Assembly: GCA_002381865.1 (NCBI GenBank)
Contig: DFYO01000050.1
Coordinates: 1-15,036, forward strand
DNA length: 15,036 nt
Direction of reading: 5' to 3'
From: Clostridiales bacterium UBA4080
Lineage (GTDB): Bacteria; Bacillota; Clostridia; Lachnospirales; Vallitaleaceae
How positions within the stretch are numbered: the stretch's first letter is position 1; every line of letters begins with the position of its first letter. Positions 1-5,940 of the stretch are shown one piece after another. A program made the translations under genes and the position numbers. Below the pieces are notes generated by a model. The model did no database searches. It was given only the letters and a program-made list of their open reading frames with translations, and was not told the DNA's origin.

Positions 1-20
1 CGACAACTATCCTAACACAT

Positions 21-46
21 AGGGATATCTATCCCTCTTTTATTTA
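21..46 (+). terminator. Possible terminator for plus-strand transcription entering from the left
   Basis: The palindrome agggatatctatccct (21-36) is followed by a T-rich run (cttttattta, 37-46) on the plus strand. The stem is about six pairs with a very small loop, so it is a weak intrinsic terminator. On the minus strand no T run follows it, so it would not end the GIY-YIG transcript efficiently. It could serve a convergent gene left of the window. Confidence 0.35.
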
Positions 47-874
47 CTGATTTCTAATCTCATCAAGACCTTTAAAAAACCTCCAACCGTTTTCAGACAA
101 TCCTGTAATTAGATCTGCTGGTGCGGACGGTGATTTAAAAGCAATATTTACTTGCGTAATTAGCTTCCCATCAATCTCTTTTACCTTCTCATTTTCAATA
201 TAGCTATCAATTATTTCATTGCCTCTTCCATAATGCCTGATATCCTTCCATTCTTTGGTTGATACTGGTGGTCTTTTTATCTCACTTCCAGCAGCTAATA
301 CAAATTTTCCATCTTGAACAAATAATTTAGCATTATGTTTGTTAGATGGATAGTAGTACTTTACTTCAGAAGGTGCTTCCTTAACTTCATCAATATCGAC
401 ACCCTCAGCACTAAGCAAAAACATAATCTGTTCAATAAACACCTCGAGGTTCGGAAGATCATAGACGCTAACATTAGGCTTATTGGGTCTAAGATCCTTG
501 TTTGTCAATACATAACTACTTTCTTTAAATTTCTGAATGAAATCATATTCAAGATAATCAATAGATAACTTATCGAAACAGTTATTATCTGTAACAAAAA
601 GAATCGCATACGTCCAGAATTCCTTTCCTTTTACATGTTCTTCTATCCTTTGTATGCCATTGATTGATTGCCCTATATATACAAGATTCTCTTCCTCACT
701 GTCATTAAACAAAAAATAAATTGCATAATTTGTTGAAAAAGGTAAATCATAAACCATCTTATAACTTTCTCTAGTAAAATAAAAAGCTTTTATTTGATTT
801 GTACGATCTTGGTACATCTTTAGATTTGCTGCATTTCTTGCATCTGGATAAAGGTATGTTATTGATTTTTTCAT
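44..874 (-). CDS. GIY-YIG nuclease family protein with DUF4357 domain
   Basis: The 276-residue protein has a GIY-YIG-like fold at about residues 48-115. It has a first strand AIYFLF (51-56, in place of GIY), the second motif VYIGQS (65-70), then R76 and H80 (GIQRIEEH), and a candidate metal-binding glutamate E109 in IDYLEYDFI. The C-terminal 60 residues (INTACT pattern VNIAFKSPSAPADLITG, then ENGWRFFKGLDEI) match the DUF4357 domain often joined to such nucleases. Proteins of this type are common in defence islands; they are presumed DNA endonucleases, with target unknown. ATG 874 has AAGGAG about six bases upstream, and only 29 bases separate it from the glycohydrolase stop, so it is the last gene of that operon. 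The departure from the exact GIY triad (AIY) is seen in other members. No experimentally known function can be assigned. Confidence 0.85.
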   Translation of the reverse strand: MKKSITYLYPDARNAANLKMYQDRTNQIKAFYFTRESYKMVYDLPFSTNYAIYFLFNDSEEENLVYIGQSINGIQRIEEHVKGKEFWTYAILFVTDNNCFDKLSIDYLEYDFIQKFKESSYVLTNKDLRPNKPNVSVYDLPNLEVFIEQIMFLLSAEGVDIDEVKEAPSEVKYYYPSNKHNAKLFVQDGKFVLAAGSEIKRPPVSTKEWKDIRHYGRGNEIIDSYIENEKVKEIDGKLITQVNIAFKSPSAPADLITGLSENGWRFFKGLDEIRNQ

Positions 875-903
875 TTCTACTCCTTTTTTATTCCACTTAA
901 TGT

Positions 904-1725
904 TTACCTAATATTCCACTTGTAATATATTTCTAATAACTCATCATCTAAATACGTCAAAGCTACTTCCACCAAATCATCTGGAACACCATAATACGCC
1001 TCTGCAATGCTTCCAGTTATGGCTGCAAGTGTATCACTGTCACCACCAATTGATATAGCATTCCGAATTGCGCCTTCAAATGAATCTGACTCAAGAAATG
1101 CTTGAATCGCTTGAGGGACAGTCTTTTGACAAGTCTCATTGAACAGATAAGTGTTCCGAATCTCATCAAGCGTAAAATCAAGTGTATAATAATCTTCTTC
1201 AATGTATTTACGTATCTGCTCTTTATTATGACTCGTTCTTGCAAGGAAGATTGCCATCGCTGTAGCTTCAGCGCCTTTAATCCCTTCTTCATGGTTATGA
1301 CTGACCATAGTTACTGCTCTTGATAATATTTTTACATCTTCTACAGTTTCAACTATTGCACCAACTGCGCTTATCCTCATAGCAGCACCATTACCATAAC
1401 TTCCATAGGGCTGTGGATTTTCGCTAAATATCCACTGACCAAAATTGCTTCCATACCCGCAATCTGGATAATTTCTGCCAATCTGTTGCATGTATGCAAC
1501 TGTATTATTTGCCAATCTGTTCAAATAAAGATTATCTTGCCTTTTATTTGAAATGCCTAACATAACTTCTCTATCTGTTTCCAATATGGCTTTTGCAACT
1601 GCCAGTGTAATGATAGAATCATCTGTCACAAAACAATCTTCATTAAACAGCTCAAAGTCCTTTGATCTGTGATTATTAAACTCAAAACGTGAACCAACGA
1701 TATCTCCAATTATTGCCCCAATCAC
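904..1725 (-). CDS. ADP-ribosylglycohydrolase (DraG-like)
   Basis: The 273-residue protein belongs to the ADP-ribosylglycohydrolase superfamily, two-metal enzymes that cleave ADP-ribose from modified amino acids or related molecules. It begins MIGAIIGDIVGSRFEFNNHR, then has the metal motif FVTDDSIITLAV (T34, D35, D36), MVSHNHEEGIKGAEATA near 140-155, and the second metal motif ISIGGDSDTLAAITGSIAEA (G227-D231 with D229 and D231). All metal ligands that can be picked out are present. The open frame reaches back to 1923 across the VWA gene, but the family N-terminus begins at a GTG at 1725, which has AAGGAAG seven bases upstream; hence the GTG start four bases after the VWA stop. It probably acts with the macro protein to remove or sense ADP-ribose. 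The real substrate cannot be read from sequence. Confidence 0.93.
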   Translation of the reverse strand: MIGAIIGDIVGSRFEFNNHRSKDFELFNEDCFVTDDSIITLAVAKAILETDREVMLGISNKRQDNLYLNRLANNTVAYMQQIGRNYPDCGYGSNFGQWIFSENPQPYGSYGNGAAMRISAVGAIVETVEDVKILSRAVTMVSHNHEEGIKGAEATAMAIFLARTSHNKEQIRKYIEEDYYTLDFTLDEIRNTYLFNETCQKTVPQAIQAFLESDSFEGAIRNAISIGGDSDTLAAITGSIAEAYYGVPDDLVEVALTYLDDELLEIYYKWNIR

Positions 1726-1729
1726 GATC

Positions 1730-2380
1730 TCACTTCCTTTTCCTGCTCTTATAATCACTGTCGATTCTATCTTTCCAAGTAGACTCAATAGAACGCTTTG
1801 AGCGAACCATACTAACGGTTTCACTGACAACTTCATAATTGAGCATGGTACCTTCACCATCTGCATGGTAATTAGCTGCCCTATCCTCTGAAATTCCAAA
1901 ACGAGCTGCCGTTTCAACTGCATCTATATTGGCTCCCAGAAAGATGAATTCCCACTCATATTTTTTCTTTTGATGATCAATCATATTCTTAATTCGATCA
2001 TAAGAATATTCCCTACTTGCATTTTCCATGCCGTCTGTAATGATAACAAACATGACTTTTTCAGCTCGCTCATCATCTGTCGAATATTTTTGAACATTAC
2101 CCATCTTATGAATTGTCTTTCCAATGGCATCAAGGAGTGCAGTTGTTCCTCTAACAAAATACTCCTTCTCGCTAATCTTTGATATTTTAGTAATATTGTA
2201 CCGATCATGCAGCAGTTCATATTTATCATCGAAAAGCACTGTGGTAATATTTGCATAACCTTCTTCTGTCTGTTGTTTAGTTAGTACACTGTTAAAACCT
2301 CCGATTGTATCACTTTCAAGTCCAGACATTGACCCACTTCGATCTAAAATAAAAACCAATTCCGTTAATCCTTTTTTCAT
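1730..2380 (-). CDS. VWA domain protein, TerY-like
   Basis: The 216-residue protein is a stand-alone von Willebrand factor A domain with an intact metal-ion-dependent adhesion site: D13-x-S15-x-S17 (FILDRSGSM), T80 (YFVRGTTALLDAIG) and D106 (VIITDGMENAS). The C-terminal part, with WEFIFLGANIDAVETAARFG and NYHADGEGT, is typical of TerY-like cytosolic VWA proteins, which are thought to act as metal-dependent adaptors in stress and phosphorylation or ADP-ribose linked systems. No signal peptide or membrane segment is visible. The frame extends back to 2434, but GGAGG at 2388-2392, seven bases before ATG 2380, sets the start. The 3' end supplies the ribosome site of the next gene (AAAGGAAG over the last codons), so it is co-translated with the ADP-ribosylglycohydrolase. 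Partner proteins are unknown. Confidence 0.9.
   Translation of the reverse strand: MKKGLTELVFILDRSGSMSGLESDTIGGFNSVLTKQQTEEGYANITTVLFDDKYELLHDRYNITKISKISEKEYFVRGTTALLDAIGKTIHKMGNVQKYSTDDERAEKVMFVIITDGMENASREYSYDRIKNMIDHQKKKYEWEFIFLGANIDAVETAARFGISEDRAANYHADGEGTMLNYEVVSETVSMVRSKRSIESTWKDRIDSDYKSRKRK
1733..1739 (-). promoter_or_regulatory. Ribosome binding site deciding the GTG start of the glycohydrolase
   Basis: AAGGAAG sits seven bases before GTG 1725 and is formed by the last sense codons of the VWA gene (ending Arg-Lys). It explains why the family N-terminus appears 66 codons inside the longest open frame. Confidence 0.7.
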
Positions 2381-2419
2381 TTTGATTCCTCCAATCACTT
2401 TGATAACTAAAGGATACAA

Positions 2420-2437
2420 CTTTTGGCATGGCAAAAG
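2420..2437. repeat. Short inverted repeat in the macro-VWA gap
   Basis: CTTTTG (2420-2425) and CAAAAG (2432-2437) are perfect complements around a six-base centre. They lie in the 90-base gap between the macro stop (2471) and the VWA start (2380). No T run follows on the minus strand, so it is not a standard terminator. It could be a weak mRNA hairpin or an operator, or chance. Confidence 0.35.
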
Positions 2438-2470
2438 GTAACTTGTGAATTGACTTATATTTTATTACAA

Positions 2471-3484
2471 CTATATACCAAGCAGGTTTTCATCATAGGC
2501 AAACAATACTTCATTAATTTCAAAAATATCAAAATTCTCTGTCTCAAAAAAATAACTTATAATCACATCAAAACGACTGCTTTTTGACAGTGCATATCCC
2601 GATTTCAATAACAGATCCTTAGCTTCATCAAGATTAAGCTGCAGGGCAATTGCAAAAGCTAATACCGTTTGTTTCGTTGGATTATAATGAATATTATTTC
2701 TAATTTTTGAGAAGGTTTGTTTTGTGACATTGGCTTTTTTATATACTTCAGGATCTTTTAACCCTTTTTCATCAATTAACCTCAATAACATCTCAGAAAA
2801 TGATTCATCCAAGTGTTTTACAACATCATCAAGGGTTTTTTTCTTTGGTTTAGGCTGTTTCAAGTGCTCTATTCTACTTGATTCTAATAATGCTTCTTCG
2901 TAGAGAAATGATTTAGATTCCTCTAATGAACTATTTCGTCTTCGCAGCATATGTTCATCAATATAATGATCATCGATATATGCTTCTACAGATGAAAACA
3001 GATTTTCTGATAATTGATATGATTTCTTATCATAAACAACAAGGTAGACCATCATCTCATTGAAGAGAAGAAATTCACCTATAGAACGAACTGCAACGTT
3101 TAAAGCAACGTCTTTAGGGCAACCATAAGAACCTGAAGATATCAATGGAAAAGCAATACTTTCAAATCTATGTTTTTTTGCTAGTTCAAGTGAATTTTTA
3201 TAACATCTTCTTAAAATATCTTCTTCTCCACTGTTCCCATCGCTCCATATTGGACCAACGGTATGGATAATATGACTAGCTGGAAGCTTAAAAGCTTTAG
3301 TTAAAACACATTGACCTGGAGCTATGTTACCGATTTTTTCGGTTTCTGCTCGTAGCCACGAACCTTCAATTTTATGAATAGCACCGTCAACACCTGCTGT
3401 TCCAAATAGTTTGGTGTTTGTAGGATTTACTATTGCATCAACGTGCATCTTTGTTATGTCGTTTCTTACAATTTCAAATGGCAT
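2471..3484 (-). CDS. Macro domain protein with C-terminal helix-turn-helix-like extension
   Basis: Macro domains bind ADP-ribose and related molecules, and many remove it from proteins or nucleic acids. From ATG 3484 the product has 337 residues. The macro domain covers about 1-160: MPFEIVRNDITKMHVDAIVN, the loop GTAGVDGAIHKIEG, HTVGPIW, and the phosphate loop ISSGSYGCPKDVA. A charged linker follows (KQPKPKKKTLDD near 215-225). The C-terminal 110 residues resemble an XRE-like helical domain (DPEVYKKANVTKQTFSKIRN, then TKQTVLAFAIALQLNLDEAK), a pairing I know from other Firmicute macro proteins. The frame extends to a GTG at 3499, but AAAGGTGAT at 3488-3496 supports ATG 3484. The next genes encode a TerY-like VWA protein and an ADP-ribosylglycohydrolase, pointing to an ADP-ribose signalling or repair role. 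Whether the extension binds nucleic acid is not shown. Confidence 0.88.
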   Translation of the reverse strand: MPFEIVRNDITKMHVDAIVNPTNTKLFGTAGVDGAIHKIEGSWLRAETEKIGNIAPGQCVLTKAFKLPASHIIHTVGPIWSDGNSGEEDILRRCYKNSLELAKKHRFESIAFPLISSGSYGCPKDVALNVAVRSIGEFLLFNEMMVYLVVYDKKSYQLSENLFSSVEAYIDDHYIDEHMLRRRNSSLEESKSFLYEEALLESSRIEHLKQPKPKKKTLDDVVKHLDESFSEMLLRLIDEKGLKDPEVYKKANVTKQTFSKIRNNIHYNPTKQTVLAFAIALQLNLDEAKDLLLKSGYALSKSSRFDVIISYFFETENFDIFEINEVLFAYDENLLGI

Positions 3485-3542
3485 TTGATCACCTTTCACT
3501 ATTTTACTGCTTAATTTTTTTTGACTAATAGTAACACATGTA

Positions 3543-3572
3543 ATAATATGTTGGTATTCTTAATCATTTAAA
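3543..3572 (-). promoter_or_regulatory. Possible promoter of the macro-domain operon
   Basis: On the minus strand TTTAAA (3572-3567) is followed after 18 bases by TATTAT (3548-3543), giving four and five of six matches to the sigma-A boxes. It lies right after the zinc-ribbon stop and about 60 bases before the macro gene start, in one of the few non-coding gaps of the window (3485-3573). By-eye call only, and A+T-rich DNA gives such matches easily. Confidence 0.4.
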
Positions 3573-3573
3573 A

Positions 3574-3777
3574 TTACTTCTTAATATTAATTTTCCCTTT
3601 TGTTATAGCAGCCACCGCAGGTCCTACAACGATTACCCCTACAGCCATCGCGGCTTTACCTAAATCTTTTATTTGCTTCACATGCTCATTTCTACATTTT
3701 TCACAATATTTATGTTTGTATGTTTTAGGTAGAGATCTCTCACATTTCTTGTTCTTACATTTCTTTATTTCCATCAT
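3574..3777 (-). CDS. Small zinc-ribbon protein with C-terminal membrane segment
   Basis: The protein has 67 residues from ATG 3777 (a second ATG follows directly at 3774). Cys7, Cys12, Cys25 and Cys28 form a C-x4-C...C-x2-C pattern (KKCKNKKCERSLP and YKHKYCEKCRNEH), expected to hold one zinc ion. A hydrophobic, alanine/valine/glycine-rich stretch at about residues 39-58 (LGKAAMAVGVIVVGPAVAAI) followed by lysines looks like a membrane anchor. The open frame extends to 3807, but GGGAG at 3784-3788 sits six bases before ATG 3777, so the shorter form is chosen. It overlaps the 339-residue gene by 23 bases, implying coupled translation. Function unknown; a zinc ribbon on a membrane tail could act as an adaptor bringing a partner to the membrane, but that is inference. 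Confidence 0.75.
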   Translation of the reverse strand: MMEIKKCKNKKCERSLPKTYKHKYCEKCRNEHVKQIKDLGKAAMAVGVIVVGPAVAAITKGKINIKK

Positions 3778-4774
3778 ATACGTCTCCCATAATTTTTTCT
3801 TCTTCATAATAAGGCAAGGCTTTTATTTTTGTCTCAATTTCAGGTATTGTCTTCGACCAATAATCCTGTGGAGATGGGTCTATCAAATCCAATCGTTCTA
3901 CCAAACCTTTGGCTTCAAGATACGTTTTTTGAATATACCCTGCATAATATTTTAAACTTAGTCTAGAAGCATCATTTTCTCCCATTTCTAAGTATGCCAT
4001 TGCTTCTACAAATGAAACCATATTAACTGCACATAAACTTTCGCGAATTTCATTCATTCTTAAATTTACCTTTTCTATGGTAGCTCCTGATATCATTTTT
4101 CCCCAAAATGATTCAGGCTGATTTTTAATAAATGTGACATTGGCAATTTGACTTTGCATTAATAAATTTCTACTATCTTCTGCATCAGATGCAATCCTCA
4201 ATAAAGCCATTGTTTTTAGTGATGCATTTTTAATTGTCATTGCTTGTAATAATTTTTGCTGACAGCTGTAAGCTGTAGCCAATCTATCATACTCTTGGCC
4301 TTGACGAACTTCTTCAACAGCAATCTGAACAATTTGAATTTGTTCTGCTATCTGTGCCATCTGCATTTGATTTGCAAAATTCGTCATGGCTTGAGTTATT
4401 TCTGGGGTAACATTTATGTTCTTTAATGATACTGTAGATACAATTCTTTTAGTTTTTGTATTCACTAAATTTGCCATCAAAGATCCATCTTTTTTTGTCA
4501 TCAATTTAAGAGCACCTTTAGCAATCTTAGATTTCTGTTCATCCGTCAATATAGCTTGGAGATATTCCTCTGGTATACTTGCTTTAATTGCGTTTACAAA
4601 TGCAGGTGTAGAATATAGACTTTCTTCAATCTTGGATAATACAATTTTTGCATTCTTGAGTAAAGGTCTTGCAATCTCTGGTACAAATACGAAATGTTCA
4701 TCCACATTTGAATAATATTCTTCACTATTAACTATCTCATTTTCTATAGGATTAGTATAAATCATGTCACTCAT
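3755..4774 (-). CDS. Unrecognised 339-residue, mainly helical protein
   Basis: I do not recognise a family. The protein appears soluble, with no signal peptide or clear membrane segment. Residues about 123-165 (TPEITQAMTNFANQMQMAQI and onward, through EQIQIVQIAVEEVRQGQEYDR) are glutamine- and isoleucine-rich and look like a long amphipathic or coiled-coil helix. Residues 170-300 are also predicted helical by composition. The N-terminal 30 residues are acidic (MSDMIYTNPIENEIVNSEEY), and the C-terminus ends acidic (LPYYEEEKIMGD). ATG 4774 has a good GAGGTGA upstream. The 3' end overlaps the zinc-ribbon gene by 23 bases, so the two are probably made together and may form a pair. It follows the Gabija-like genes without a visible terminator. 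Candidates are a defence effector, an immunity or scaffold protein, or an unrelated passenger; the sequence does not decide. Confidence 0.85.
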   Translation of the reverse strand: MSDMIYTNPIENEIVNSEEYYSNVDEHFVFVPEIARPLLKNAKIVLSKIEESLYSTPAFVNAIKASIPEEYLQAILTDEQKSKIAKGALKLMTKKDGSLMANLVNTKTKRIVSTVSLKNINVTPEITQAMTNFANQMQMAQIAEQIQIVQIAVEEVRQGQEYDRLATAYSCQQKLLQAMTIKNASLKTMALLRIASDAEDSRNLLMQSQIANVTFIKNQPESFWGKMISGATIEKVNLRMNEIRESLCAVNMVSFVEAMAYLEMGENDASRLSLKYYAGYIQKTYLEAKGLVERLDLIDPSPQDYWSKTIPEIETKIKALPYYEEEKIMGDVYDGNKEM

Positions 4775-4789
4775 ATGGTCACCTCACTT

Positions 4790-4909
4790 TCATTTTTCTT
4801 TAAATATACCTTGATGCTTCAACGCCATTTCTTGTTTTCTTCTCCTTAACATGGTCTGCAATTTTATAAACATCAACCCTGAGAGCCACAAACACAGATA
4901 GATCGTCAT
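4790..4909 (-). CDS. Small membrane ORF of 39 residues coupled to the helicase gene
   Basis: This ORF fills the apparent gap after the helicase gene. Its ATG (4909-4907) overlaps the helicase TGA (4908-4906) as ATGA, and its own TGA at 4790 lies 15 bases before the next gene start, with only that gene's ribosome site between. The product begins MTIYLCLWLSGLMFIKLQTM and continues with LRRRKQE and a hydrophilic, basic tail. One hydrophobic segment (about residues 2-20) followed by arginines suggests a single-pass membrane peptide with the tail in the cytoplasm. There is no ribosome site of its own, so expression would depend on translational coupling. I recognise no family. The tight packing and sensible topology support it, but an ORF this short can arise by chance. 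Confidence 0.55.
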   Translation of the reverse strand: MTIYLCLWLSGLMFIKLQTMLRRRKQEMALKHQGIFKEK

Positions 4910-5940
4910 TTTTTATAAGCTTTAACTGCTTTCTCTGGAATAAAAATCAATTTTCTTCTTGCACGTGTGCAAGCAACATAGAATTTGTTTCTTGTTTGAG
5001 TATTCATCTGATGCAACTTATTTTTCTTGTACTCTGAATATGTTTTAGCATTTAATACTACACAAACATCCATATGACAGTCTTGGCCTTTTGATGCTCC
5101 CCAATTTGTGGAATAGCAACAATACTTAGTTGAATTTTGTAAAAATAATTTGATTATCTCTGAATTATTCATTATTTCATCAATCACTTTTTGATCCTCA
5201 ACTAATATGACATCGGTATCAATTTCACTGTATGAATTAATCGATATTCCAAGTTGATCATTAACAAATTTACATATTGATTTACTGCATCTATGGCTCT
5301 TGCACAATGTTTCATTATCAACAGAAAAGCCAATATCTATAAATCTTTTAACAAATTTCTCGTAATTATCATGAAGAGATGAATTTACATTTCCATCTCG
5401 ACTTGTATCAAACGTATGCTGGAAAAAATCTCCTACAAACATTACATTACTTTGCGCTTGACTTAGAGCAGTTAACAAATTAAAATCATGTCCACCAAAG
5501 TCTTGAACTTCATCAATATAAATTTCATCAAAATATTTTTCTACTCGCTCATTAATTTTCGGAACTATACCTTTTACTTCCAACAATTTCGCAAGCCTAT
5601 TGTGATATAAGCAATTTGATTGATCCAAATAATATTTCATATTTGTTCTTTTCAATTGTGTTGTGAATCTAGGCGGTGCAGAAAAATTATAGCCATTAGC
5701 ACCAACAATTCGATGTAAAAACGGTCGGTAACAAAATGAATATAAAAACTCGAAATATGTCATAATCAAAATATTATCAGGAATATGTCCAAATTTTTCA
5801 GCAACTTTAATTCTTAAATTTTCATAGTTATTGTCTGTATAGGTAAGTATTAAAGCGCGATTATCAGCGTTTAACGAATTAATAATGTGCGTTGTTTTAC
5901 CCGAACCAGCTACAGATAAAATCAATCTCTTACTATCCAT
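4906..5940 (-). CDS. gajB: Compact UvrD/Rep-type superfamily 1 helicase, GajB-like
   Basis: The 344-residue protein has the ordered motifs of a superfamily 1A helicase. These are motif I SVAGSGKTT at residues 9-17, Ia LTYTDNN near 32-38, motif II YIDEVQD at 141-147, motif III VGDFFQ at 169-174, motif IV KSHRCS at 214-219, motif V GASKGQDCHMDV at 281-292, and motif VI FYVACTRARR at 320-329. In Gabija, GajB binds GajA and is activated by DNA ends, consuming nucleotides. This copy is much shorter than the type GajB (about 494) and UvrD (about 720), lacking room for full 1B/2B insertions. Motif VI is present near the end, so it looks compact rather than truncated. It overlaps gajA by 19 bases and has GAGG upstream. 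The TGA overlaps the ATG of a 39-codon ORF. The exact subtype of system is less certain than the helicase call. Confidence 0.85.
   Translation of the reverse strand: MDSKRLILSVAGSGKTTHIINSLNADNRALILTYTDNNYENLRIKVAEKFGHIPDNILIMTYFEFLYSFCYRPFLHRIVGANGYNFSAPPRFTTQLKRTNMKYYLDQSNCLYHNRLAKLLEVKGIVPKINERVEKYFDEIYIDEVQDFGGHDFNLLTALSQAQSNVMFVGDFFQHTFDTSRDGNVNSSLHDNYEKFVKRFIDIGFSVDNETLCKSHRCSKSICKFVNDQLGISINSYSEIDTDVILVEDQKVIDEIMNNSEIIKLFLQNSTKYCCYSTNWGASKGQDCHMDVCVVLNAKTYSEYKKNKLHQMNTQTRNKFYVACTRARRKLIFIPEKAVKAYKK

Noticed and set aside
1726..1923. 66-residue N-terminal extension of the ADP-ribosylglycohydrolase
   Set aside because: It overlaps the VWA coding region in another frame, does not resemble the family, and a GTG with a good ribosome site sits at the family start.
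4794..4908. A frameshift at the six-A run near the helicase 3' end that would extend the helicase by about 38 codons (frame reading DDLSVFVALRVDVYK)
   Set aside because: Motif VI already lies near the present C-terminus, and the run fits better as a stop overlapping the ATG of the 39-codon ORF in the third frame. It cannot be fully excluded without homologues.
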